64,000 bases of DNA from Willaertia magna (GCA_902984215.1 CADWAF010001868.1:1-64000), one strand, 5' to 3'. Counted from the first letter of the stretch, positions 50,708-63,984 are shown. Made by a program: numbers and translations. Notes: generated from the letters alone by a model not told the origin.

Positions 50708-52282
50708 TTATTGGTTTGCACTGTAAATTAAGGTTCTTATGGAGTGTGCAGGTAAAGTTACTTCAGCATAGTAAGTTGGGAAAGATGTATCCTTCAAATA
50801 AATAGTTCTTTCAGAATCTCCTTGATTTTGGCAAATAGTCACAATATTATTATCAAGGGTTAAGAATGAAGTAGTATAAACATCAGGGATAGCATCCTTA
50901 TATAATTGAATTCTTACTGTTCCAGGTTGTAAATATTTTGTAAAATGACCAAAGTAATAATAAGTAAGTTGATAATGAATTTCTTGAGTTCTGTTGTCAG
51001 CAATAATTGGAGCATCACACCAGTTAGAAAGATGATTTGGACCTTAATTATTAACAATAGTAATTATTAACAGTAAATAAATAAATAAATAAATTACATA
51101 CCTCCCTTCCAATCTAGAATACAATTCCAGTCCATCCATCCACTTGCATAGTTATTTAAATCATTAATAATATCATAACCATATTTTTCTCCTCTTGACC
51201 AATCTCCTAATTTAACGCCATTATCCCAACATGCTTCAGTTGCTAATAAAAATTTATTTGGATTGACAGAGTACGCCTTTGATAAGTTTTCATAACCTTC
51301 ATCAGAATACCAGTGGAATGCTGTACCATCAACATATTTTGCAGCTTCTTTATCTGAATAAATTGTTTTTGCCCAAATATGTACATGATCTCTATTGTGA
51401 TCGAAAATCATTAACTTTAGGTCTGGATGGTCACTCTTCATTCTTGGACCTAAATGATTCTTAATAAAATCTCTCTGTGCTTCTGGTGTGTAGCAACAAG
51501 CTTCCCATGGTGCTATTTAAAAGTTTACAAAAATTGTAAAAAAAAATGTACATACCTGCAAATTCAGGTTCGTTTTGAACTGTCAAACCCCAAATTCTAT
51601 CAATACCTTCTTGTTTATACGCATCAACGAATTTACTATAGTGCAATGCCCAAGAATCTAAAACTCTTGTGAAATTGAGTAAACCAAATGGTCTAGCACT
51701 ACCATCCATTTGTTGAACTCCATTGTTTGGTGCCTTCATCCAAGCAGGTGGTGACCACGGACTTAAGAAAATGTTAAAGAAGTTTCTTGATTTATAATTT
51801 AATTCTTGAGTTTTAAATACTCTTTTAATTAATGGTAAAATATATTGTCTATCTCTATTAATGTTAAAATATTTTAAATCAAAATCGCCTGCCACATCAT
51901 CGCATGAGTAAGATCCTAAAGAAAAATCACAAGAATTCATATGAATTCTACCCATAGTATAATTTAAACCTTTAGGAGTCCAGAAAGCATCTAAAATCTT
52001 TTGTTTATTAGCTTCGTTCATTGTAGAAAATGTGTATCCCGCTGCTTCTGTTAAAGCACACCCAAAACCAAGTATCTTTTGGAATTTAACTTTTGGATTT
52101 AAATAAACGATATTGTTGGTTGGATTGGTATTATTCTGCCATTGAATTCTAGTATTTAATGGTGTTAAACGGTCTCCAGTATTTCTTGCTGTTTGAATAA
52201 CGCTTATTGGACTAGGTTGTGTTGACACCAAACTGATGGTTGCCACAATCAACAATAAAGTCAAAGCAACAACTTTTTGCAT
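50708..52282 (-). CDS. Secreted/lysosomal glucosylceramidase, glycoside hydrolase family 30
   Basis: Hydrolyses glucosylceramide, in lysosomes or outside the cell. Exons 52282..51556, 51512..51102 and 51042..50708 (introns 43 and 59 nt, donors GTATGT) encode 490 residues. A signal peptide MQKVVALTLLLIVATISLVST is followed by QKILGFGCALTEAAGY, LSPWSPPAWMK, the acid/base Glu238 in TVQNEPEFA and the nucleophile Glu335 in LLATEACW, as in human GBA1. The last exon is the beta-sandwich domain (FGHFTKYLQPGTVRI, PAHSIRTLIY). The sequence contains several N-glycosylation sites. The second intron holds a TAAA microsatellite. Confidence 0.93.
51074..51094 (+). repeat. TAAA microsatellite in an intron
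   Basis: Five uninterrupted TAAA units inside the second intron of the glucosylceramidase gene, explaining why that intron (59 nt) is longer than most in the window. Confidence 0.8.
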
Positions 52283-52541
52283 TTTTTGTTTGTACGAGAT
52301 GTGTGATGTCAAGAAATAAAAGTAACCTTATTAATTGTTGTAAAAGCAATTCCAATAGGAAGGGGTTAAAGAATTTAACAATTTCTTAACAAAAGAATTA
52401 ATGCTGGTTATTAGTTGGATAACTAAATGCTTGTAAAAAGTATTGTTAGCTTTGCATCATACCTTTTCATCTAGACGATGATGCACCAAACTATCAACGT
52501 CACAACAATAATTTCACTATCCACAAAAAAATTGGAAAAAC

Positions 52542-55500
52542 ATGGCAATGACGGAACCAACATCAACTTTTGATGCCAATGTTTTACACTATGGAGATAC
52601 AATATCTCTTTGTTTTGAAAAAGTTATAGGAGAGAAATATCATTTATCAATAAGAGGAGATAATGCAAGATGTGGTTTAACTAAAAAATCAGAAATTAAG
52701 GATTTTTCGGAATCTCTGTTTGTTGTGTGTAAAGGAGGTTCATTCACTGATCTGAAGAGATATAACGCTAAATATCAAGAATTAATTAAAATCAAATCTG
52801 TGATTGGTGGTTTAAGTAGTGTAGAACATATGGCTAAAGTAATTAAAAAACAAACTAAAAGAACATTTTTACTTTTTAATAATACAGAAATTGAAGAAAA
52901 AGAACCTGAAGATGAGAAAATAAAAGAAGAAAGATTGAAAAAGAAAGAATTGAAAAAATATGAAATCAAAATGTTAAAAGAAAAAGAACAGAATGAAGTA
53001 GAAGAAAGAGAGGTAAGTAGTAGTTTTGATACTTTAATTTATTAATCAACAATTTTTTTTTAAAAAAAAATATAAATTCACTTACAAAGGCTATTGGACA
53101 ACCTGTATGTTATGGAGATAGAATTCGATTGTTCCATTTGCAATCTCAATTATATTTAGATGTTCAGAGAGGTAATGCGGAAATTGAAAAGGCATGTTTA
53201 GGAATTTCTTTAGCATTAGAAGGATCTCGTACATTCTTTCAAATTTTACCAAAATATAAATTTAGACAAGAAGGAGATGAAGTTAGATTGAGTGATAGCT
53301 TAATAATTATAAATGAAAAATCAAAACATTCACTTCATAGAAATATGTCAAACTTTACTTATGCGAAACAAAAAATTTATGGAGATAACAGACATGAAGT
53401 AAATTGTTCGAGTGGTGTATTACAAGATGTTTGGAATATTCATTTATATTGTAATTTTAATATTACCAATAAGTATTTACGTACTGGAGATATTATACGT
53501 TTATTTAATAAGGATGTAGATTCATATATTCAAAAAGTAGAAAATTCAATTAAATTTTATTCTAGTTCATTGGAGAAATCTATTAACTCTTTGTTTGAAG
53601 TTGAGTTTAGAGAATTTGAAAAAGGAGGTTATATATTTTATAATACATTATTTTGTTTGAAACATATTGCAACTGGAAAGTTTTTAACTGTGAAAGAGCA
53701 CTCAGGGTCTTGGGAAAAATTAAGACATCTTTCAAAAGGTGAAAGTACGTTTAGATTTGAACTGTCAGAAAAGACATCCGACGATACGCTCTTTTCTTTT
53801 CATTCGCCTGATTCCTTGTCTGACGAAGATATATCTCAACCGATAAGAAAAGATAGTTTATTAAGAATTAAACATTTTAAAACAGATAATTGGTTATTGG
53901 CTCCGAATGTGTCTCTTTCAAACATCACTGATATTTTATTATCACCATCTAAAAAGGAGACTGGTGTTTTTAGCATAAACTTTGATACAGAGTCTATCGC
54001 CATCACGTCACAAATTAAACAAATTCAAATGGTAGTATCAAATTATTTAGAATTGATAAAAGAGAAACAATTGGCGAAAAGTGATTTGGACATTTATGCA
54101 AGAACATTAGAAAATATCAAATCCTTGTGTTGCAGTCATGAAAATCAAACAGCCTTTAAGGATACAGGAGTAATTGATATTCTTTTACAAAATGCAGTAG
54201 AAACACCAAGCGGGGACTCAAAACTTAACTTTAATGTTGTTAACAAGCAATGTTTGGAGGCTATTCTTTCTATCATACGAGGTAATCTTGCCAATAGTAC
54301 TAATCTCTTTGATAATTCACATTTTCAAAATTTGAGAACTAAAATTGATACTGAATCTGATATTTCTTTAATTCAATCAATGACAGAGCTTACTATTGGA
54401 GCAATTAAAGATAATATGCAATTGTTAAATGTAAGTACTTACGTTATTTAATGAAATTATTAATCATTCTCTAAGCGCTTGAAAGTTGAACAAATCAATC
54501 AATACTTTATCGATTTCAAAAAGTATAGTTATGATGAACAACATATTACAATTAAAATTCAATATTTAAAATTATTTACACACATTATTCACTGTGGAGA
54601 AAGACCAGTACAGAAAAATCAAAATACTGTAGTATCTCTTCTTTATGAACAAAAAAACAATATTGAACAATTTTTAGCTATTCCAAAAGAGAAGAACGGT
54701 GAAATTTTTGTAGGAGAAAAAACATTACAACAGTTTTGTGAAAATAAGTTGAATTATGAATATTTATTCCAAACAGTTTCACTATTGGCATATCTTTGTT
54801 TGGGTAAGAATAATAAGGGTATAAAGTTTGTCAGTGATTTGTTAAGCATTGAAACAATTATTTCGTGTATGAATTCTGATGTAGAAAATTGGAAGTTGTA
54901 TGGGGCATTCAGTGAATTAATCGAATATTGTTACGTTGATGTCGTTGATGAGAGTCCAATTATAAGATTAACTAGAAAATGGGGAAACACTAATGACCAA
55001 GATCCAAAGAAATTACAAGAATTTAAAAAATATAGAGAAAATTTGAAAACTTTGAAAGAACTTCTACTTTCTCATTTCAACAAATTATTAAATGAGACAG
55101 GAAAAGTTATACCTTCAGCTCAATACACTTTTCAACTTGTTAAAGTTTGTTACAAAATGTTTTTGGTAAGTATTGACAACAATTGATATTAATAATATTT
55201 TAAAAAGCACCGTGTTTATAGTATTTATGGGGATGACATTGAGGGACATAAGAATTTAGACAGTTACGCATCAGACCACGAAGAAATAAAAATCATTGCT
55301 GATAATCTTTTACGATTACTTCCTCTCCCTCTACACATTGAAGATGAAGAAAGCAAAGGTATAGATGCTAAAACAAGTGAATTATTTATAAAAATTAAAT
55401 CTAAAATTTGCGATATATTTCTATTGATTATGGATTTACGTATAGATTTTAGAATATCATTAGTTATCGACTATCTTAACGCAAAAAGTAACAATACCTT

Positions 55501-58500
55501 AAGTGATCCACTTACGACAAGATTGAACAAAATTGCATTTAGTTTTGATACACCATCTAATGAAAAACAGATAAATAATGGCAAGAGAAATGTCAATGAA
55601 ATTGATAAAGAAAAGAAAACAGATTTTTTAGAAGTAATGTTGGGGCTTCTTCAGCAAAATAATGTAGATTTACAAATGAAGGTTTTGAAGTTAATAATAA
55701 GATCTCATACACAAAAATACGAAGTTAGAGAATACACCAAAAATGTAGTATTATTGACATCTCCTATTTTAGTTCGTGCTTATGAAACTATATATGAAAA
55801 GTTTACTCTGTTATCTAATTTAGTTAATTCCACATTTTCAGGAGAAACAGAAAATGATATGTCTGATTATCAAACGTTTAAAAAAACCGTTCATTCCATA
55901 ATTGATATAGTAAGACAAAATGGAGATACTGCTCGAAGTATAATTAGGAATTTACAAATTCATGAATTGATGATTCAGTGCCTGTCTAAAGAGTATCCAG
56001 ATGCTATCAAATTCCAAGTTTACCAATTGGCTGTAAAACTCTTGACAGAATTTGTAAGAAATAATATAGAAAATCAAAAAGAATTGGGAACCTTTATGCA
56101 ATTTTTTGTTTCGATACTTTCTGAAAAATTAGATACAAGCGAATTATTATGTGAATTGGTTAGAGATAACAAAGAATTATTAAATGGAATAGATGAAAAA
56201 ATTATACATTTATACATAGATAAAGTTATTGAACTAAATAGAAAGAGTCACCATTTAAATTTTTTAAGAGTTTTAACTAGGGGTTCGAATATTAATCAAG
56301 TTAATATTGCTGTATACTTGACAACAGAACGTAAAGATATGATTCTTTTATATAATGAAGAGGGTGGAATAGAAGAAAGAGAAAAAGAAATTAAATCAAA
56401 ACAATACTTGAAACCTGGATCAAAACTAAACTACCATATCAATTTACTTTATTTATTACAAGATTTTACTAGAGGAGAAGTTAAAGAAGCAGAAATTAAA
56501 ATACAATCTATTCTATCATTTGATGATTGTTTGAAACATTTATCTCAGAAATTAATCCCATTAATAAGAGATCCTTTAATGGGTTTAGTTGATGAACTTT
56601 ATATTAATACAGAAAAGAAATCTCAATTTGTTACATCTAATACTAGAATTTGGGAATTATTTAAAAGAATTTGCCAAGAAATTAATTATTATGTCGAGAA
56701 TAAAGGAAAAAAGACCACAAAAATGGATAATGATAAAACTTATGAAACAATGCATATTTATAAAGAAGAGAAGACATCCAAGCCGTTAACTGATTATGAC
56801 GAAGAGCAACAAAACGACTTTTATGTCAGTGACAAATATATTTTTACAATAGCAATACCACTCATTAAAAATTTTTTCAACCGTGACTATTTTACTAGAG
56901 AATTTTTGCGTTTATTTAAAAATACTTCTGAGAAAGATATACTTGATGAAGTCAATCAATTTTTAAAACTTCTCAACAAACTTTACACAAATACAGCCAA
57001 TAATAGGTACAGAAAAATTGTTGTAGATTGTGCAGACATTGTTTATATTAAGGTTAAGGCAATAGATAGTAATTATGACCTAGAACAAATAGAAAGAGAA
57101 GACATGGAAATGATAGATCCATTACCTATTATAAGACCAACAATTAATACAGACGAAGTAATAGCTACCAGTTTTAATAGTAATGTTGAGGAACATGTTT
57201 ATCGAAACGAACAAAAGGAGTTTAAATCATTGGCCGAGATATTAAATGAAAAAGTAAGTTATTTATTTTTTATATTTACCAAATGTGGTTAGTACAAAAA
57301 CGAAAGAGGTCACCTAATTAAGGTTTGCCAAAATGTACTTACAAAGGATGTTTCTAAGGAATACTTGGAAACATTTATTGGAACTATCGATACTATAAAA
57401 TCATTAATAACAGAAATGGATGTTGACTTTATTATTAATAATGGTGTTCCTGAGTTGGTTTTGAATCTATTAACTTCAAATTTTAACGAGATGGTTAAGC
57501 AGGGGTTAGAATTAGGAAAAGAAATGTTAACAAACGACAAAGCGAGAGAAAAAGTGAATACATTATTTAAATCCGGAAATTATGAACGATTCTTCCACTC
57601 TATAAAAACTCGTTTACGTCAATCTGCCTATGAAGTAAAGGAACACAAAAAAAGAAATGTAGAACATAACACAGAGGAAAATAATTCTCAAGGTTATAAG
57701 GAGACAAGCTATGGTGTTGACGTATTGAAATTTTTACAATTACTTTGTGAAGGACATTATGCACCTAATCAAGAAATGATGCATTCTCAACAATTTAATA
57801 AGATATCTGTTGATATTCTGACTGAGTGTGTTGATTATGTTTTCAATGTGCACAAATATTTGAGTAAAACCAGTTTTCCATGTTTCCTTCAAGCTATTGA
57901 AACTTTGAATGAATTTATACAAGGACCATCAAAAACAAATCAAAATGTATTAGCTGCTGCAAAGAAAACTTTATTCAGTGTATTGGGAGAGCTTTCAAAT
58001 AATTTAAAGTTAGAAAGTCTAGTATACTCAGACAAAATGGCATTTAATGAACTATCCTTATCACAAAGTTTAGATTTACTGGAAAAAATAATTATTTTAC
58101 TTACTAGTTTACTGGAAGGAAATAACGCAAAGAGTCTTGAGCTTGTAAAAATGAATATGAAAAATACTGAGCTGCTCAAGGATAGTTTGATAACAAAATT
58201 ATTTTTCTTTTCATCTATAATACTTCAAAAAGACGCAAACAATCTAAGGGAAGTAGTAGCTAAACAAATTGAACAAGATAAAGATGGTATTGATAAAGAT
58301 CAAGTTATAAAGAAACTTAAAGAAATTGGGATATCAATATATATACTTTTTGAATATTTAGGGGAAGTTTCAAATATTAACAAGGAAAATATAGATTTTG
58401 ACACGGGTGATAAAGATAAATATGTAAATGAATTCAGTACAGTAATGAGTACTTATAGGGGACAAGTAGGATCAATAGAAATTTTAAGAAATAATGATAT

Positions 58501-60056
58501 TGAAGTTGTTCACTTTCCAATACCCGAAAAGATTAAGATGATATCTAAGGATGCTCGTGACGAATTTGTGGAGGTATGTGACAGAGAATCAGCCCAAACG
58601 AAGGTTAAAGACCTATTTTCTTTTACTTTTGCAGTGGCCAGAATAGAAATTGAACATTTTACAGAACTTAATGCAAACCCTGATAGCAACATTTCCAAGT
58701 TATTTAATTTTGTTCAGGAATATTTTGTTTTTTTGAGAAGAGGTCTTTTCTTACTTGTTTTATTATTGAATATATTTATTGTAGCTGATTATCAAAAACA
58801 ATTTGATCCATATGAAGGACCAATGCCTATTCCTGGAGTTCAAATTTCAGATGATCTTGTATATAGAGGCGATTTTAATTATGTGCCTATTGGTATTTTA
58901 GTGAAAGTTTTGGGTTTTGTTGTTTTAGTTTATTATTTAGTAGTATCGACTATTTATCTTACTTTCTTTTTAAAGCTTAAAATTAAAAAGAGGTTTAAGT
59001 TAACAAAGAATGAGAAATGGGATAATTTACCTCGTAATAGTGATTTTACAAAGAAGTTGCTTTGGGCTATTCTACAAGATCATAATGTTTGGTGGATTTT
59101 ACTATATTTTGTTGTGACAGTATTATCTATCTTAATTTCTCCATTAATATTTATAGGTTTAACAATAGAGCTTGTGTTTTTATCTCCAGATGCTTTAGAT
59201 ATTATTAAAGGTATTGCTGAAAGTTATCAAAAGTTGCTTTCAACTGCTGTACTCGCTCTGTTTACAATTGTTTCATGGACATTTGTTTACTTTAGTTGGA
59301 AATGGGATCAACTATTGCCAAATGATGAAATGGTATGTTCTGAAACTTTGACTTGTTTCATGAGTATTGTAAACTATGGTCTACGTGGAGGAGGTTTCTG
59401 GGAAGATATCACACCTGTAAGTATTATTATTATTAACTTTATTATTAATAATTTTAATTAAGGCAAATCCACTGGATGTTGGAAGATTATTCCTTGATTT
59501 ATTCTTTTCATTAGTTGTTATTATTGTATTGGTTGGTATTGTTTTCGGTATTGTTTTAGAATCTTTTGAACAGAGAAGAGAAGAAAAGAGTGAATTAGAA
59601 GAAGAAAAAACTAAAAATTGTTTCATCTGTTCTAAACAGAAGGCAGAATTTGATGTCAGAGCAAATGAAGGTATTAATTTTGAAAAACATATAACTTGTG
59701 AACACAATATGTGGCACTATGTCTATTTCTTATTATATATAGAAGAGAAAGATAAGGATGAATACACTGGAATAGAGCAGTTCGTCAGTGACTTGGCTGC
59801 AAAGGAATCTATTGCTTTCTTCCCTATTTTAAGATCTAAAACATTAGAACAAGCAGAAGAATCCAACAACCAAAATTTACCTAAAGAACCAATTGAAGAA
59901 TCAAAACAAATAGAAAATTATCAATTATTACATAATCAATTTAAAAGAGATAAGATGTTAAAAAGAGACGAAGAAATAATGAATGGATTATTCTCCAAAG
60001 AGAAGAAGGAAAAAGCAAAGAAAGATGTTAATGTTGGAATGGAATACTTTATTTAA
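52542..60056 (+). CDS. ITPR: Inositol 1,4,5-trisphosphate receptor-type Ca2+ channel
   Basis: ER or vacuolar Ca2+ release channel. Exons 52542..53012, 53090..54430, 54476..55165, 55208..57253, 57293..59416 and 59463..60056; introns 77, 45, 42, 39 and 46 nt, all phase 0; 2421 residues (animal IP3R about 2700). The N-terminal trefoil (LHYGDTISLCFEK) is followed by MIR repeats (CYGDRIRLFHLQSQLYLDV, YIFYNTLFCLKHIATGKFL), RIH and RIH-associated helical domains, and six or so hydrophobic helices from about 2020. The pore loop reads LRGGGFWED, a variant of GGGxGD, and the C-terminus has the zinc motif CFICSKQ with HNMWHYV. Ligand residues were not checked. Confidence 0.93.
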
Positions 60057-60106
60057 ATAATGTACATTAGTAAAAATACAATCGTAAAACTAAAAATATT
60101 GTCCAT

Positions 60107-60787
60107 TTACAGAAATATTTTCATCTTGTTCTTAATTTTCCTTCTGCATAGTGGACAGTCAACTATGGCATTAGAACACTTATTACAACAGCAACAATGT
60201 TTACAAGGCATAAACACAATACCTTTTTGTTCCACCAAACAAACTACACATCTCTTTTCTTTTTCTTCTCTATCTTCCAGCTCTTGTTTTACTAAAACTA
60301 ATGAATCTTTCAATTGTTTTTTAGTTTCAAAAAGCTTCTCATTTGACATATTACGTACTTCTACTACAAATTTATTTTCTTCCAATATTTCAATTTGTTC
60401 TCTTAATTGTTTAATTTTCTGTTGTAATTTAACAATTTTCCTTTCTTGTTTCTTTTGTTGCCTTTGTGTTTGGCTAATGAAGGATTGAATATTTTTCACT
60501 AACTTTGTTTCTGGTTTGTTTTTGGTATTATTAGAACTATAATTACTACAACCACTGCTATTACTGGCTGTACTTAAGGTATCTGTTTCTTCTTCTTGAT
60601 AATATTCATTTTCTTCTGTAAAATCTTCTTCTGTATAGTTTTCAAAATCCTCATCTTCCTCTTCGTCAACAACCGTTGGCTTAATAAATTTTCTATTTCT
60701 AGCGGCTGAATTAAAACCAGAATAATTGCTGGCACGTCTTGTTCTTTTCATGGTTTGATTTTTTATGGTTGACAAATTTAAAAACAT
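60107..60787 (-). CDS. RING-finger protein with coiled coil (IAP-type C3HC4)
   Basis: Predicted E3 ubiquitin ligase of 226 residues from the ATG at 60787; the ATG at 60751 (MKRTRRASN) is an equal alternative. A basic start precedes an acidic Glu/Asp stretch, a Ser/Asn linker, a coiled coil of about 80 residues (QRQQKKQERKIVKLQQKI), and a C-terminal RING (CVVCLVEQ, MPCKHCCCCNKC, CPLCRRKI) of the type at the end of IAPs, MUL1 and plant SPL2 proteins. Partner and substrate unknown. Ends 50 nt from the IP3R stop (convergent). Confidence 0.85.
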   Translation of the reverse strand: MFLNLSTIKNQTMKRTRRASNYSGFNSAARNRKFIKPTVVDEEEDEDFENYTEEDFTEENEYYQEEETDTLSTASNSSGCSNYSSNNTKNKPETKLVKNIQSFISQTQRQQKKQERKIVKLQQKIKQLREQIEILEENKFVVEVRNMSNEKLFETKKQLKDSLVLVKQELEDREEKEKRCVVCLVEQKGIVFMPCKHCCCCNKCSNAIVDCPLCRRKIKNKMKIFL

Positions 60788-60865
60788 TGTTATTTTTAAA
60801 CTACTTGTAACTATCAAATGTCTTTCTACTTTTTATTTTTAACAACTACAATAAATAATTGTAAA

Positions 60866-62255
60866 TTACAATCTCTTTTTCATTGATTTAAAATATTGAT
60901 CATAAACCTTTTGTACTTCTGAGTTGACTGCATTTCTATAATATGCCACTTGATTATTTAATTTATCTGGATAAACTCTATTTGTTAAAAAGATGGTATA
61001 AATCTCTCTTTCAGGATCCCCACAAACTATAAATTGTTATAAATAAATAATAATTTAATACTTACCTTGAGTACCAGTATAACCTAAGTGTAAGAAAGTT
61101 TTCTTTGATAAACTTCCACAACTTCCATTTCCTTCATAATTTGTATCCCAACCTAATGCTCTACTACTTTGAGTACCATTCTTTACTGTAATAAATAATT
61201 CATAAGTTGTTTGATTTAAGAAGTTTCCTTTTCTTCTAAACATTAATTCATCCATCATCTTTTGTACATCAATTACATTACTAAATAATCCTGCATGACC
61301 TGAGATACCTCCTGTTGCATAACAATTCTCATCGGAAACAACTCCCTATTAAAGAATGTTCACATTAACAAGAAGAATGATTACTTACTTGAATTAATTC
61401 ATGACGATAACTATTATCAACCCAAGCAGGAGGAATAGAAGCTCTTTCTTCAGTTTTAGGAACAAATTCACTATCATTCATATCTAAATTTTCTAATACA
61501 TATCTTCTAACAAAAGCTTCATAATAACAAACCTCAATACCCTTACCATCTATTCCACCTCCTTGTTCTAAACAATCTTTACGTAAATCACTAACTGAAA
61601 TAAGTTTCCTATCCTTAGCAATCTTACCAACAATAAACATTATAGAAATCATTGATAAATCACTATAAACATATTCTTTACCAATTGGATTCTGTAATGT
61701 TTGACTTAACCAACTATCATATATCTTTGAAATACAAGTAAATACTTGTGGAGGATGATATTGAGAAGTAGCTGGACATCCAAAGGCTTGTTCACTATAT
61801 CCTGGTGAAGGATCTGGAGGAAATCCAGAATTATGTAAAAGTAAATTCTCTATTGTTATTCCTCCTTTTCCATTCTGTTTAAAATCCGGAAAGTATTCAA
61901 CTACTTTTTGTTTAATGTTCAATAAACCTTTTTGATAGAGAATTGCTGTTGCAGAAGTAGCTGCTAATACTTTACTACATGAAGCCATATCGAATTTAGT
62001 TTTAATATGCATTGGTTGATTATTCGTTTCATTATAAGTGAAATATCCATATGCATTAGTATAAACTATTCCTTTACGATCACCAATTAAAATAGTTGCA
62101 CCTGGATAAGCTTTTAATGTAATTCCTTTTTTAATAATTTCATCTAAATTATTCCACACACTATTATTTGGTTGTCGTTGATTAGAAAAATCAATAAACA
62201 AACATAATGAAATAATTGCAAAGAGAATTGCTGTGATTTTCACTTTGCATGACAT
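60866..62255 (-). CDS. Serine beta-lactamase-family (class C / LACTB-like) membrane-anchored hydrolase
   Basis: Exons 62255..61389, 61345..61066 and 61026..60866 (introns 43 and 39 nt, GTAAGT) encode 435 residues. An N-terminal hydrophobic segment (ITAILFAIISLCLFIDF) is a signal peptide or anchor. The penicillin-binding-like fold has the nucleophile motif SxxK at Ser92-Lys95 (MASCSKVLAATSA), a YSD triad (YxN equivalent) in YVYSDLSMI, and a C-terminal HLGYTGT in place of KTG/HTG. The family includes esterases, D-aminopeptidases and LACTB; substrate unknown and it need not act on antibiotics. Two extra Cys-containing loops suggest secretion. Confidence 0.87.
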
Positions 62256-62354
62256 TTTTTTTCCTTGTTGACATTTGTAACCAATAATTTGCACATGATC
62301 TAAGACATGATGGCAGTCTTTCAAGTTATTTATTAATTTACAATTTTAAAATAA

Positions 62355-62771
62355 TTATATTCCTTTTAAACTTTCCAATTCTTTCAAAATATTTTCAATA
62401 TCTGAAGAAGAATATTCCTGTAAACTTGGAATTAAAGTTTGTGCTTCTTCTGCATCACCAGGTAATAAATTAGCTAATTGAGCAATTTGAAAAGGATGTA
62501 ATTTCTTTTTCTCTCCACTTTGATTCATTAATGTAACTCTAGCTAAATACTTTCTAATTGCCTCTTTTGTTTCAGAAGAAATACCACCACTGAAACGTTT
62601 AGCGTAATGTAATGATTTTTCAAAAACATCATTAATTACATCTGATTTTTCTTTTTCCATTTCTTCTTTTTTCTTTGATAGAATGAAGGCTACTTCGGAA
62701 ATGGTTAAACAATTTTTATCTTTAAAATCTTCACCTAGATTTAATGTCTCTGCATCTTCATTGTCCATCAT
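62355..62771 (-). CDS. RPB4: RNA polymerase II subunit RPB4
   Basis: RPB4 with RPB7 forms the Pol II stalk. 138 residues, close to the 142 of human POLR2D. LTISEVAFILSKKKEEME, VFEKSLHYAKRFSGG, ETKEAIRKYLARV, KLHPFQIAQLANLLPGDAEEAQTLIPSL and a final ILKELESLK follow the family in order. Start at the ATG at 62771 after eight A; a second ATG follows immediately. RPB9-type stalk-like alternatives (RPC17) are less likely given LANLLPGDAEEAQTLIPSL. Confidence 0.93.
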   Translation of the reverse strand: MMDNEDAETLNLGEDFKDKNCLTISEVAFILSKKKEEMEKEKSDVINDVFEKSLHYAKRFSGGISSETKEAIRKYLARVTLMNQSGEKKKLHPFQIAQLANLLPGDAEEAQTLIPSLQEYSSSDIENILKELESLKGI

Positions 62772-62958
62772 TTTTTTTTATTAATAAATTGAATTTTTTA
62801 ACGATAAAATTGACAAAAGAATAACAAAACAATGAAGTTAGTGAAATAATTAGCAAAAATCAACATAACTGTCAGTTTTATGGTAAAAAAACAAATACAA
62901 AACCGTGATAAATTTGTAGAATAGCAAATGCAATTGTAAAAAAAACACAAAAAAAATA

Positions 62959-63801
62959 ATGCAAAGACAATCCATTAATCTTATTCTCTTTTCAACATTC
63001 TTTTTGATATATTTCTTTTCTTCCCTTTCAGTAAATGCTAAATTATTTGATAGTATTAATAATAAAATATCATTAACCACTGATTTTTCAAGTTTAATAA
63101 ATCAAATAAAAGAACAATCTAAATTATTAAAAGAATCATCAACAACAAATAATTATTTAAAAGAATATTTAAATAATGAAAATAATAATCAACTATTTGA
63201 AACATTTCAATCAGGTACATGGATTGGTGATTGGCAAACATTTAATGATGGATGTAGTTCAATTACCTTACCTTTTACAAGTTTTAGAAGTAATGGCGCT
63301 GGTGATCTTTTATTATCAGATGTTTTACAAAAAAATATTTTTCAATTTACAAAGTTTGTAAAAAACTCAATACAAGATAATATTTATTTTGCAACTGTAT
63401 CTTTTAAAGATAACGAAGGAAAGGAAAGTAGTTTACCAATTTGTACAAAAGTTGTAATTTCTGGTAATCAAGTTGATTTTGTATTTAATGTTAATGTTTT
63501 AAATTTATGTACTGGTGTTGTAAAGGGTTCACCAAGTTGTAATATTAAATCAGATTCTATTACAATGGATATGGTAACTGTATTTTCTTATTATGGAACT
63601 GTTACAATGGTTATTATATTTGCGATTGTTGGTGTTTTCTTAGGTTCAATTTGTTGTGTTGCTTCATGTATTACTTGTTGTATTTGTTTTGGTGTTTGTA
63701 CTTGTGGTGGTTTATGTAATAGTTGTGTAGGATGTTGTTCTGCTAGAAGAAAGGCAAGAGAAGAAAAAGAAGCTTATGCAAGAATGAATGAACAATTGTA
63801 A
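62959..63801 (+). CDS. Type I membrane protein with Cys-rich cytoplasmic segment
   Basis: 280 residues. A signal peptide (LILFSTFFLIYFFSSLSVNA) leads to a luminal domain of about 180 residues with paired Cys (DGCSSITLPFTSF, LPICTKVVISG, LNLCTGVVKGSPSC). A membrane helix (MVIIFAIVGVFLGSICCV) runs into a strongly Cys-rich stretch (CITCCICFGVCTCGGLCNSC) likely palmitoylated, then a basic, charged tail. No family was recognised. Shisa-like and other Cys-rich type I proteins are only superficially similar. TTGTAAA lies about 19-25 nt before the ATG. Confidence 0.82.
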   Translation: MQRQSINLILFSTFFLIYFFSSLSVNAKLFDSINNKISLTTDFSSLINQIKEQSKLLKESSTTNNYLKEYLNNENNNQLFETFQSGTWIGDWQTFNDGCSSITLPFTSFRSNGAGDLLLSDVLQKNIFQFTKFVKNSIQDNIYFATVSFKDNEGKESSLPICTKVVISGNQVDFVFNVNVLNLCTGVVKGSPSCNIKSDSITMDMVTVFSYYGTVTMVIIFAIVGVFLGSICCVASCITCCICFGVCTCGGLCNSCVGCCSARRKAREEKEAYARMNEQL

Positions 63802-63984
63802 ATAATTATTGTAAAATGTGGTGGAGTTTTGATTTACAAAAAATCTTTACAATAATTGCGCAAAAAACCAATAAATACATCCTTTAGGGAAAATACGTCC
63901 TTTTGATTCTAGTTGGGCAATTGTGTTTGGATAAATAGAAGATCATTACGTTCCAATTAATTATGATCAAAAACAAATAAGAAA

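Noticed and set aside
56281..56300. GGTTCGAA resembling a tRNA T-loop
   Set aside because: Inside IP3R coding sequence, with no matching acceptor or anticodon arms nearby.
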